Below are positions 52,444 to 61,026 of a stretch of 64,000 nt of DNA, piece by piece (position 1 is the first letter of the stretch; the number at the start of each line of letters is the position of its first letter). Origin of the DNA: Lachnospiraceae bacterium (GTDB taxonomy: Bacteria > Bacillota > Clostridia > Lachnospirales > Lachnospiraceae); assembly GCA_024693925.1 (NCBI GenBank), contig JAILKH010000015.1, positions 1-64,000 on the forward strand, in the 5' to 3' direction. The notes under the pieces are model-generated. The model was not told the origin of the DNA. It ran no database searches and worked only from the letters and a program-made list of their open reading frames with translations. Both the position numbers and the translations under genes were made by a program.

Positions 52444-53610
52444 TCAACTACTACATCTGCTACCTAATCCCACCAAAACATCAACTACTATGGTCACGAC
52501 CAAATATATGCCAAAATACATAAAATATCTCCGATCATTTTCGGCCATAAGATAGTAAAAAGGAGGAAAGATCACTTGAAGACTTCTAAATTCTTTTACA
52601 TAAACAAATACCGGACATACCACCAGCATCACTATCATTATAACCGGTATAAAAGCACCAAGACTCCTCAATCCGGGGAAAATTTTTCTGATAATACTGC
52701 AAAAGCAACAACAGGATATAACATACATCAGCATAAGTATCACTTCACCAAATACATTTTCTGTCTGTCCGTACAATAAAAAAACAAAAAAAACTACAAT
52801 TGACGCATCAACTAAAGCCGTCAGTATGTAAATATGTTCAAAAACCCATTTATTGCCTACAGGTATCCGGTCAATTATCCCTTTTTCACGATCCTCGGTA
52901 TAAAACATGGTTGACGAAAACCCGCACAGTAATACCATCATCAATAAGAGTCCTTTTACAGGCGCAAAAAGATACTGCGTTTCTTCTTTTTCCTCAACAT
53001 TAGCAGCGGTATTTTCCCTATATTTAAATAAAGAATTATTTTTTTGATAAATTCTATAATATTTCTCAAGAATCTCTTCCCTGTCTTCCTTAGTTTTTAA
53101 ATATATATAATCTTTAAATAACGAATATGAAAGTTCCGAATACATTGCTCCAAATAATTGCAATCGGGCCAGTTTCAATAAAACGGTATCTTCATTCTCG
53201 ATCACAGTAACAACTTTTCCTTTATCACCTTTTAAAGCATTTTTTGAAAGATCATTCTCCCTTGCTTTTTCTTCCACTATATGGTTTGTATAATCGGCTA
53301 TGCCTTTTTCAAACTCCCCGGAAAAAATCCATACCGCGTCCACCTTATTATCATTTAATTCCTTTAAAGCATCATCTTTATTATTGTATCCCACATACAA
53401 AAAGACAGAATCCTTCGCCATAAGCTTTGGTATTATATCACTCTTTCCCTCACAAACCAATGCAATCCTGGCTATTCCGCTTTCATTATTTGAAACAACA
53501 AAAAGTAACAATACAACCATCGGGATCAGAAGCAGCATAATTATAAAACCGGGTTTTCTTAATAATCTCTTATTAAATATACGAAACAGTTTTATATAAT
53601 CAGTTTTCAT
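52444..53610 (-). CDS. ABC-2 type permease (second)
   Basis: A 388-residue membrane protein: one N-terminal helix (about 20-40), a large outer domain (about 42-215), then five or six helices to the end, the layout of ABC-2/YhfE-type exporters. It overlaps the first permease gene by 11 bases, and both work with the ATPase at 54854-55522. It is the last gene of the zinc-ribbon/ABC operon. GGAGG precedes the ATG. Confidence 0.82.
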   Translation of the reverse strand: MKTDYIKLFRIFNKRLLRKPGFIIMLLLIPMVVLLLFVVSNNESGIARIALVCEGKSDIIPKLMAKDSVFLYVGYNNKDDALKELNDNKVDAVWIFSGEFEKGIADYTNHIVEEKARENDLSKNALKGDKGKVVTVIENEDTVLLKLARLQLFGAMYSELSYSLFKDYIYLKTKEDREEILEKYYRIYQKNNSLFKYRENTAANVEEKEETQYLFAPVKGLLLMMVLLCGFSSTMFYTEDREKGIIDRIPVGNKWVFEHIYILTALVDASIVVFFVFLLYGQTENVFGEVILMLMYVISCCCFCSIIRKIFPGLRSLGAFIPVIMIVMLVVCPVFVYVKEFRSLQVIFPPFYYLMAENDRRYFMYFGIYLVVTIVVDVLVGLGSRCSS

Positions 53611-54844
53611 TCCTTATCCTCCTACTCATAACACAAACCGAGGCAACAATGAAAACCAACGAATATAAGAGCATTCCCACAAATCGGCCGGACCCATTAT
53701 TCAAAAGAATTATATCCGCCAGATAGCCATAGGCCAACCCACACGGCTGATAGCCTGCAATCCTTCTTACAACTTCGGGAAAGAAAGAAATCGGATAAAG
53801 ACAGCCTCCCATATAAGAAAAGAATACGGCAAAAACAAATTGCAGAAATATTCCAAAAATATAATTATCCGCCACCAGAAACAAGAGATATTGAGCTGCC
53901 GAAAACATTATTATTAAAGGTATAAAACCCCTAATAAAATAACTGTAATCCTCAAGAAACCACCTTTCCCATTCATATATTGAAATACCGGATCCGTAAA
54001 CACCAAGCACTATCATAACGATCATAGGCATAAGGCAAAAAAACATAGCACATAAATATGCAATATATTCCGCCATCACCTGAAAGATTATACTTAATCC
54101 CCCGGAAGCCAACACAGAATTAAGAGCAACACTTCGTCTTACATATATTGATGTATATGCGATCCCAAACATGGCAATCATAAAGATCATAAATCCGCAC
54201 ATAAAACCGGCGTTGGCCGAAAGCTTAGCCTTGTTTTTTACAATAACAACCGGTTCATACAATTCATCCCTATGAAGCACCAGGTTTACATAATATTTAT
54301 TTATATCATTTATCTCTTTCCAAACATCTTCGTATCCTCCCAGGCTTTTAAGATATGCCTCCACACCATATATTGAACTCTGGGTTTCATTTAGATATTT
54401 CGAAATACTATCCGCAAAATCTCTTACCAACAGAGACACTATATTATCCACAGCTTTGGAAGTTACCAAAATAACAGGCTTATTTTCTCCGGTCTTGATC
54501 GATGCCGCAAAACCTTCCGGAATAATAGCATAACCCGATATTTCCCCATTACCGGTTTGTATTTTTGCTTCTTCTTCACTCATCTCTACCAATTTTAGAG
54601 CAAACCTTGAAGAATCAAAATATCTAACAGCCGATAACCCTGCCGCTAAATACTTATCATCAGTTTCTCCAACAATACCTATAATAACAGGCTCATCTTC
54701 TTTAGGCTTATCATTATTTCGATACCCAAAACAAAGCAATAATAATATACAGCCCGTAAATATAAGGGCTGTAATCAATACTACCGGAAATACCTTAAAC
54801 GCTCTTTTCAATTGTAACCAAAAAAATACATATAAGCTTCTCAT
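53600..54844 (-). CDS. ABC-2 type permease (first)
   Basis: A 414-residue membrane protein with the same plan as its neighbour: N-terminal helix (about 18-40), outer domain (about 45-200), and six C-terminal helices. The two permeases probably form a heterodimer that exports one substrate. It begins 9 bases after the ATPase gene. Confidence 0.82.
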   Translation of the reverse strand: MRSLYVFFWLQLKRAFKVFPVVLITALIFTGCILLLLCFGYRNNDKPKEDEPVIIGIVGETDDKYLAAGLSAVRYFDSSRFALKLVEMSEEEAKIQTGNGEISGYAIIPEGFAASIKTGENKPVILVTSKAVDNIVSLLVRDFADSISKYLNETQSSIYGVEAYLKSLGGYEDVWKEINDINKYYVNLVLHRDELYEPVVIVKNKAKLSANAGFMCGFMIFMIAMFGIAYTSIYVRRSVALNSVLASGGLSIIFQVMAEYIAYLCAMFFCLMPMIVMIVLGVYGSGISIYEWERWFLEDYSYFIRGFIPLIIMFSAAQYLLFLVADNYIFGIFLQFVFAVFFSYMGGCLYPISFFPEVVRRIAGYQPCGLAYGYLADIILLNNGSGRFVGMLLYSLVFIVASVCVMSRRIRNEN

Positions 54845-54853
54845 TTTTCATCA

Positions 54854-55522
54854 TTAAAATCTGCTGACCAGTTTATCCACATCGCCATCAAACATATATT
54901 CCGTTATTCCACCATCTTTTAATATGAAACAGTTATCACATAATCTTATTTCTTCCTCATCATGAGTCGCAAGAAAAATGGTTCCTCCGATTCTTTTATA
55001 TGCCTCAAGATACCCTGCTATCCTCCTTTTACAAATAAGATCAAGCGCTGCAGACGGTTCGTCCAGAAGCAGGATCTTGGGATGATTAGCCACCGCACAG
55101 CCTATCATCAGCCTCTTCTTCATGCCACCGGACATTTTTTTTACGGGAACATTAATAAATTCATTAATTCCCAATAATTCCAAAGACCCATTTTTTAACT
55201 CTTTTTCAAGCTTTTTTTTCTCATAAAAAATAAGCAGATTATCCCTGGCACTTAATTCCTCAATAAGGGGGGTACCTTGAGGAACGTAACCCACCAAAGA
55301 AGTACGTAATCTCTTATCTTTAAAAATATCTCTGTCTTCATACATAAATCTGCCGGACGTAGCTCTTCTTGTACCGGAGAGAATAGCAAGGAGAGTGGAT
55401 TTCCCACATCCGTTACCGCCCAATACACCTACGCAGGATCCACTCTCCGTAACCATCGATACGTCCTTAAGCACATTTCTCTTCCCGTAATTTTTTGAAA
55501 TATGTTCAAGTTTGATTTTCAT
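54854..55522 (-). CDS. ABC transporter ATP-binding protein
   Basis: A 222-residue ATPase. Walker A GGNGCGKST (about 34-42), signature MSGGMKKRL, Walker B ILLLDEPSAALD and H-loop ATHDEEE are all intact. It energises the two ABC-2 permeases downstream and starts 18 bases after the large zinc-ribbon gene. Confidence 0.9.
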   Translation of the reverse strand: MKIKLEHISKNYGKRNVLKDVSMVTESGSCVGVLGGNGCGKSTLLAILSGTRRATSGRFMYEDRDIFKDKRLRTSLVGYVPQGTPLIEELSARDNLLIFYEKKKLEKELKNGSLELLGINEFINVPVKKMSGGMKKRLMIGCAVANHPKILLLDEPSAALDLICKRRIAGYLEAYKRIGGTIFLATHDEEEIRLCDNCFILKDGGITEYMFDGDVDKLVSRF

Positions 55523-55540
55523 AACTTTATACTGCCCGGA

Positions 55541-57490
55541 TCAAAAAAACACATCAATATAATCAATATAATCCACTGCCTTTTCCAAATAATTTATTCT
55601 ATTGGATACGCTTTCCGGTACCCCTGCACTTTCAAGATTATTTTTTATTTTTCCAAAATCCGCATCCTTAAAATATTCCTTAAAATCACTCAACGATTCA
55701 ATTCTGTACGTATCCTCAGGAACACTTATCCTGGAGCCGCCTGTTTTACTATACCTGTAATCTATATTTACAGGTTCGGTTACACCATCGCTTAGACTGA
55801 CTTTGGTTTTATAAGAAGCATTACCAACCGATTCAACGCTAACGATCGCTTTATAATCATCCGGCAAAAAATTATCATCTCCTATATTTAATGCCTTTGT
55901 CATCTGTGAAATATCAAAAGTTATCTGACCGTTTAATTTCTGATTTGCAAACGCCTTATAGTCAAAAGAGTCCAAGGTAAAATCCAGGATTGAAACATTC
56001 CCGATACTCAAATCGAAATCACCATTATACTTTGAACCTGCCTTTTTACCGTTTCCTCTTAATGCAACTATTTCATCCTCTCCGTTTATTATAACAAATT
56101 GCATGCCAAAGGTACGTCCATTTATGGTTCTGCCGATTCTTATATTCATATCCGAGTCCGGCCCCACAATTTCCCTTGCTATTATATTTCCTCTGGTATC
56201 GACGAAAACATTCATCTTAGAACCGGCGCTTTCCGTTAATATCTCTTCTAAAACATCAAGACTGTCAAGGAAATCTCTCCATTCTTCCTCACCGTTTAAT
56301 CCTTCATTTTTCTTATATTCAACATATATATCCTTAACATCTTTATCATTGGTCAGAGCGGTTATTATATCATCCGCCAATGCCTTAGTTGTCTTATAAT
56401 CCATATCCACTGTGAGACAATAACATTTTTGATCGACTCCGCCAATTTCAAGTTTTTGTTTTTTTGACAGCTTAACATCCTCCATATTATCAATAACAAT
56501 ATCAGAATATCTGTCCAAAAGCCGACTCACTTTATATGCTTCGGGAAGATATTTCACATTTATATGACGCCCGTTTACGAACAATGGATCTATTATCTCA
56601 TTTTCTGTATAATCATCCGCCTTATTTAAGATTCCGTTTACCAAAGCTTTATCTATCCCGACATATTTATCGTTTAATTCCGGAACTCTTATATACTCAT
56701 AACCTGTAATCAGATCGGTTATGGTATTAAAAGTAAGTATGGTAGTATCTCCCAATACTACAGAAGTATTACGACTGTACTTATCATCATATACCGTGGA
56801 TTTACCGGAAACACTTATTCTGCTTAACCAGTTAAGGTTTCCTTCCCCGGCGCCATTAAGATCAAGCGCATCAGAAATATCTTCAAGAAAACTCTGAGAC
56901 ATATCAATGGTCATGGATTCCTCATTACCTATGCTACCGTCACCCGGAACAATCATGCTCCCCACATCATACCAATTACTGACCAATTTAATAGCCTTGG
57001 CCGAATTCTTTTTTTCTATATATTTATAATAATCCGAAGGTTTATAAAATGTCCTTTTAAAAGTATTGCTATTGCAAAAACAAATCAATACAACCAGCGC
57101 GGCAACAGAAAGAATACCTATTACGATATTTTTTTTCTTCTTTTTTTCCTCCTCTTCATCAACTTCGAAATATTCGTCATAAGAAATAACCGTGTCGGTG
57201 TCAGTATTGATATCAGTGTCGGTATCAGTGTTGATATCAGTTTTGGTATCTTTCTCACCATCGGTATCAATTATGGAGGGGGCCTCTGCAGCTTTAACTA
57301 TTTCCTCCCCGGAAGTTTTATCCAAGCTTTCTTCTGTGATATCTCCTTCTGCTTCCTCCTTAACGATCTCACTATTAACCCCCAGCGACTCATCCTTTGT
57401 ATCCACTGTTATATCCTCTATTCTTGTTCCACATTTATGACAAAACAAGGAATCCTTTCTTAATTTTGCTCCACAATTACTGCATACCAT
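55541..57490 (-). CDS. Large zinc-ribbon membrane-anchored protein
   Basis: A 649-residue protein. The N-terminal zinc ribbon is CSNCGAKLRKDSLFCHKCG. An acidic linker with Thr-Asp repeats (INTDTDTD type, about residues 85-105) leads to one membrane helix (about 125-147). About 500 residues of likely outer domain follow, strand-rich, with blocks such as VDMDYKTTKALADDI and FVDTRGNIIAREIVG. I do not recognise the outer domain. Its place between a second zinc-ribbon gene and the ABC exporter suggests it helps or guards the export process. Confidence 0.75.
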   Translation of the reverse strand: MVCSNCGAKLRKDSLFCHKCGTRIEDITVDTKDESLGVNSEIVKEEAEGDITEESLDKTSGEEIVKAAEAPSIIDTDGEKDTKTDINTDTDTDINTDTDTVISYDEYFEVDEEEEKKKKKNIVIGILSVAALVVLICFCNSNTFKRTFYKPSDYYKYIEKKNSAKAIKLVSNWYDVGSMIVPGDGSIGNEESMTIDMSQSFLEDISDALDLNGAGEGNLNWLSRISVSGKSTVYDDKYSRNTSVVLGDTTILTFNTITDLITGYEYIRVPELNDKYVGIDKALVNGILNKADDYTENEIIDPLFVNGRHINVKYLPEAYKVSRLLDRYSDIVIDNMEDVKLSKKQKLEIGGVDQKCYCLTVDMDYKTTKALADDIITALTNDKDVKDIYVEYKKNEGLNGEEEWRDFLDSLDVLEEILTESAGSKMNVFVDTRGNIIAREIVGPDSDMNIRIGRTINGRTFGMQFVIINGEDEIVALRGNGKKAGSKYNGDFDLSIGNVSILDFTLDSFDYKAFANQKLNGQITFDISQMTKALNIGDDNFLPDDYKAIVSVESVGNASYKTKVSLSDGVTEPVNIDYRYSKTGGSRISVPEDTYRIESLSDFKEYFKDADFGKIKNNLESAGVPESVSNRINYLEKAVDYIDYIDVFF

Positions 57491-57515
57491 AATCCTAATC
57501 CCTCCTTTTGTCTGC

Positions 57516-58046
57516 CTAATCTGCTATCATATCAAAGACATCTTCTTCATTTCCGTTTGAAAGCTCGTCTTTTTCATTATCAATGTTTTCACTTATGTTG
57601 TTTTCCACGACCTTTATATCTTCAATAACCTTCTCTGTATACTCTTCTCTTTCCACTCTTGTACCACATTTTATACAGTAATCCGAATCCGGCGTAACTT
57701 CGGCACCACACACTTTGCAGGCAGTAATACCTTCCAGCTTCTTAATCTCCGAATAGTATTCTTCTATAATTGATTCATTATCCTTAACTTTTAATACTGC
57801 CCGAAGCAGATCCTTCTCATCATCTTTGGCAATTGCTAATTTCTGTTGCAGCTCTTCAACCGAAATATTATTATAGTCACGACACAAAACCGCCCTGCCA
57901 AGCACTCTAAGATTTTCATTTAATTCTTTTTCCACATCGTGTATTTTACCTTTTACGGTTACCGTCTGCGCCGCAGTCCTTATTTTAACCACTGCGGTAT
58001 TACCGGTTTCGGTAACCTTATCTTTAAAATCCTCCCAAGAAACCAT
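57516..58046 (-). CDS. Zinc-ribbon coiled-coil protein
   Basis: A 176-residue cytoplasmic protein, the first gene of the exporter operon. Residues 1-105 are helical with coiled-coil character (GKIHDVEKELNENLRVLGRAVL). A zinc ribbon follows (CKVCGAEVTPDSDYCIKCG, about 110-128), then an acidic tail. It likely pairs with the large zinc-ribbon protein. Function unknown. Confidence 0.75.
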   Translation of the reverse strand: MVSWEDFKDKVTETGNTAVVKIRTAAQTVTVKGKIHDVEKELNENLRVLGRAVLCRDYNNISVEELQQKLAIAKDDEKDLLRAVLKVKDNESIIEEYYSEIKKLEGITACKVCGAEVTPDSDYCIKCGTRVEREEYTEKVIEDIKVVENNISENIDNEKDELSNGNEEDVFDMIAD

Positions 58047-58129
58047 ACCATTCCCTCCGTATCTGGTACACTGTTCAGTCTAAATATTTGGTAAATTACC
58101 ATAGTTTATTTATATAATCAGACAATTTA

Positions 58130-58158
58130 AGCATAACATTTGAAGCCTTATGTGTCAA
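58130..58158 (-). promoter_or_regulatory. Promoter of zinc-ribbon/ABC operon
   Basis: Minus strand -35 TTGACA (58153-58158), 17 bases, -10 TATGCT (58130-58135), 84 bases before the first gene and just past the end of the ArsR gene. Confidence 0.75.
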
Positions 58159-58176
58159 TAAAACACTCTGACTGTT

Positions 58177-58602
58177 CTATTCCTCAATATGCTCCAATCC
58201 CTGACTTAATATACTTATAATATGCCCATCCGATAAAGAATAATAAATAGTCTTTCCTTCTCTTCGATTCTTTACAAGCTTAGCCTGTTTTAAAACCCGT
58301 AACTGATGCGAGATTGCCGATTGGGTCATATCCAGGGCTTCCCCGATCTCACTCACACACATTTCCCCATACAGCAAACTACAAAGGATACGGATCCTTG
58401 TACAATCAGCGAAAATCTTAAAGAAATCGGCAAGATCATATAATTCTTCCTCCGGAGGCATATCTGCCAGCATTTTCACCAAATCCTGCGAAGAATGGAT
58501 TCTATTACAATCACACATCCTATCGCTATCCATTCCGTTCTTGTCCTTATTTTCATTAAATATCTCCTCTTTATTTCCCTCCGTTTTAGTGATATCCGTC
58601 AT
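58177..58602 (-). CDS. ArsR/SmtB metal-sensing repressor
   Basis: A 141-residue ArsR-family regulator. The winged helix is at about 50-115 (VSEIGEALDMTQSAISHQLRVLKQAKLV). The C-terminal helix carries the alpha-5 zinc motif DxHx10HxxE exactly: Asp125, His127, His138, Glu141. The N-terminal arm has CDCNRIH, like the extra Cys site of ZiaR/CadC. It should release DNA when Zn (or Cd/Pb/Co) rises. No metal exporter is next to it; the only gene unit downstream is the zinc-ribbon/ABC operon. It follows the methyltransferase gene by 36 bases or so. Confidence 0.88.
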   Translation of the reverse strand: MTDITKTEGNKEEIFNENKDKNGMDSDRMCDCNRIHSSQDLVKMLADMPPEEELYDLADFFKIFADCTRIRILCSLLYGEMCVSEIGEALDMTQSAISHQLRVLKQAKLVKNRREGKTIYYSLSDGHIISILSQGLEHIEE

Positions 58603-58641
58603 TTATCCTTCTTCCTTTCAATAAAGATAAAACTCTTTACA

Positions 58642-60039
58642 TTACTTCAAATCTTTCCTCAATCCCTTAGGATAATGATTTTTTATTATATTACCTACTA
58701 TCTTTCCCCATCCTAAGCTTAATCCCTCGCAACATAAGAGGCAAAATCCGGACATTGAAGAATCTCTTTCTTTACCCTCCCACAATATAGTCAAACCCGA
58801 AATATATGCCTTTGCTTCTTCCACCGATATATCAACAGATACTTTAACCTCACTCTTCTTTAGAGTTTGTGCCAGGGCCTGCGAAGGTTCAAATCTGTCT
58901 TTCTTATAAATTCCGAGATGAAGCCCCGGACGCATTACCTTATATCCTTCCAATTTTGGAGTTCCCGGCGGAATTAAATAAAGATTATCACCAAAAAAAA
59001 TAAGCTTGCCTTTAAAGTGCGGTTCCCTCAAAACATCTTTGTAAAACTTTTTGAACATTTCCAAACGGGCTTTTACATCCTTATTTAAATGTTTATAAGA
59101 TTTTTCCCCAAGTCTGCCCTCTATCACGGACTCTACATTTATTCCCTCCGCCTCATCATTTATACTATAACCTATCATTTCGTTACCTTGCCTTTTAAAC
59201 TTAGCACAAAAATGTCCTTCTCCTTTTATCCTGTGAGGAAACAATTTCTGTTGAGAAATAAGCTCATAATCCGGATGAGCCTTTAGAAAACGGTCAGCAC
59301 AATCCTCATCCTCTTCCTTGGAAAATGTACAGGTTGAATATATAAGAATCCCTCCCGGTCTTAACATTTTAGAGGCCGACTCCAATATATCATCCTGTCT
59401 TTTTGCGCACATATATACATTATCAATACTCCATTCCTTTATAGCCGATTCATTCTTTCGAAACATTCCCTCTCCGGAGCATGGCGCATCCACCAGTACA
59501 CGATCAAAATAATCCGTAAACATACCTACCAGTTTATCCGGCTTTTCACTTAGAACAATCGCATTTCTGATACCCATTCTCTCTATATTTTCAGATAATA
59601 TCGCAGCCCTTGAGTTAACAGGTTCATTACATATGATAAGACCTTCTCCTTTTAAGTAAGCTGCTATCTGTGTTGTTTTCCCCCCCGGAGCCGCGCAGAG
59701 ATCAAGAATATTCATATCTTTATTTATTTCCATCATTGTAACCGGCAACATCGCACTCGGTTCCTGAATATAATACGCTCCCGCCTCATGAAAAGGATGT
59801 TTTCCGGGAGTTCCCCCATAATAAAAACCCAGAGATTCCCAGGGCACCTCCCCTCCAAGCAAAAATATATCCTTATATTTATCAATTAACGCAAGAAGCT
59901 GCGCTCTATCCGCTTTTAGCGGATTAAAACGCAGCGCCTTATATGAATCTGATATAAAACTATTTAAATAGTCCTCATATTCATCCTTAAGAAGTTCCTT
60001 CATTCTTAATTCATATTCTTTAGGAAATAAATCTTTCAT
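58642..60039 (-). CDS. RsmF-like rRNA cytosine-5 methyltransferase
   Basis: A 465-residue NOL1/NOP2/Sun-family enzyme that methylates cytosine in ribosomal RNA. The SAM site is LDLCAAPGGKTTQIA (about 105-120), the catalytic Cys motif VDAPCSGEGMFRK, and the second Cys is in STCTFSKEEDE. The C-terminal part holds the RsmF-specific PUA-like regions. An ATG at 60060 is in frame but lies inside the kinase gene without a ribosome site, so ATG at 60039, 2 bases after the kinase stop and with GGGAAG upstream, is preferred. Confidence 0.88.
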   Translation of the reverse strand: MKDLFPKEYELRMKELLKDEYEDYLNSFISDSYKALRFNPLKADRAQLLALIDKYKDIFLLGGEVPWESLGFYYGGTPGKHPFHEAGAYYIQEPSAMLPVTMMEINKDMNILDLCAAPGGKTTQIAAYLKGEGLIICNEPVNSRAAILSENIERMGIRNAIVLSEKPDKLVGMFTDYFDRVLVDAPCSGEGMFRKNESAIKEWSIDNVYMCAKRQDDILESASKMLRPGGILIYSTCTFSKEEDEDCADRFLKAHPDYELISQQKLFPHRIKGEGHFCAKFKRQGNEMIGYSINDEAEGINVESVIEGRLGEKSYKHLNKDVKARLEMFKKFYKDVLREPHFKGKLIFFGDNLYLIPPGTPKLEGYKVMRPGLHLGIYKKDRFEPSQALAQTLKKSEVKVSVDISVEEAKAYISGLTILWEGKERDSSMSGFCLLCCEGLSLGWGKIVGNIIKNHYPKGLRKDLK

Positions 60040-60041
60040 TC

Positions 60042-60953
60042 CTACTTCCCTGCTCCCCATATAAGCCTATACCAATGTTCCAATTCCTCCTCTGTAAGGA
60101 AGCCGTTAGAAGTTCCCATATATCCTATCTTATATGAAGCAAACAACAATGCATTTTTAATCGCGTGAACCGCATCTCCCGTTGTAACATAGCAATGCAG
60201 GAAACACGAAAACAATGAGTTACCGGCTCCGGAGGTATTAACTATTTCATTTGTCTTCACAGGATTATAATGAGCTAACAAATCATCCGCTCTTGAAAAT
60301 ATTGTAAGTCCATGGGCTCCCTGTCCCAAAACTATTATTTTTGCATCATATGAATCAGCGAGTTTTCTTACAAATTCATCCGCTCTTCCCACAATATTAT
60401 CATCCGAAACATAGATAATATCCGCCATACGGAAATAATCCTCGTTATACTGCATTTTCTCTTCTGTGAAACCTCTGAAATTTATCGCCAAAAGCTTACC
60501 TGCTTCCTTTGCAGCCTGTGCAAGAGGACGACAGAAATTTGCATTCGCCAGAATAACACAATCCACATCCTGAATTCTTTCTTCAAATAATTCAAGATTA
60601 AACTCAACATCACGCATATCCTTGATATCTTCAAATATCTGCTGCTGCCTGTCATTATCATATAAAATAACTGCTGTGGGAGTTGCATCCAAAACCGGCA
60701 AAACATAATCCTGTTCTCCCATAAACTCATCATCCCAGAAAAAGCTCTTCATGTCATGCTTTCCCACCATTGAAAAGAATTCAACTTCATCACCCAAAGC
60801 ACGAAGTGCAACTCTCTCATTATATGCATCTCCACCTACATTGGTAAATATTGTATCAGACTTATTCACCACCGGTCTGTAATCTACCGGTATGTTTTCC
60901 ACTTTGACTATCGTTTCAACCTGAACTATACCCGCAACCGCAAATTTAGCCAT
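60042..60953 (-). CDS. PfkB-family carbohydrate kinase-like protein
   Basis: A 303-residue ribokinase-fold protein. The N-terminal PfkB block is recognisable (NVGGDAYNERVALRALGDEVEFFSMVG), and the C-terminal ATP region is VNTSGAGNSLFSCFLH. In active members this reads DTxGAGD, where the last Asp is the catalytic base. Here Asn239 and Asn245 replace both Asp residues. It may be inactive or a binding protein. It precedes the RsmF-like gene with a 2-base gap, so both are probably on one transcript. Confidence 0.83.
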   Translation of the reverse strand: MAKFAVAGIVQVETIVKVENIPVDYRPVVNKSDTIFTNVGGDAYNERVALRALGDEVEFFSMVGKHDMKSFFWDDEFMGEQDYVLPVLDATPTAVILYDNDRQQQIFEDIKDMRDVEFNLELFEERIQDVDCVILANANFCRPLAQAAKEAGKLLAINFRGFTEEKMQYNEDYFRMADIIYVSDDNIVGRADEFVRKLADSYDAKIIVLGQGAHGLTIFSRADDLLAHYNPVKTNEIVNTSGAGNSLFSCFLHCYVTTGDAVHAIKNALLFASYKIGYMGTSNGFLTEEELEHWYRLIWGAGK

Positions 60954-61026
60954 ACATAACCCCTTTCAATGAACATACTATACAATTTTCCAATAACAAA
61001 TGCTACTTCAAACAGTTTTAATTATA

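Noticed and set aside
52400..52447. Terminator after the ABC-2 operon
   Set aside because: Only a weak A/T hairpin with 5-bp arms is present; not enough to call.
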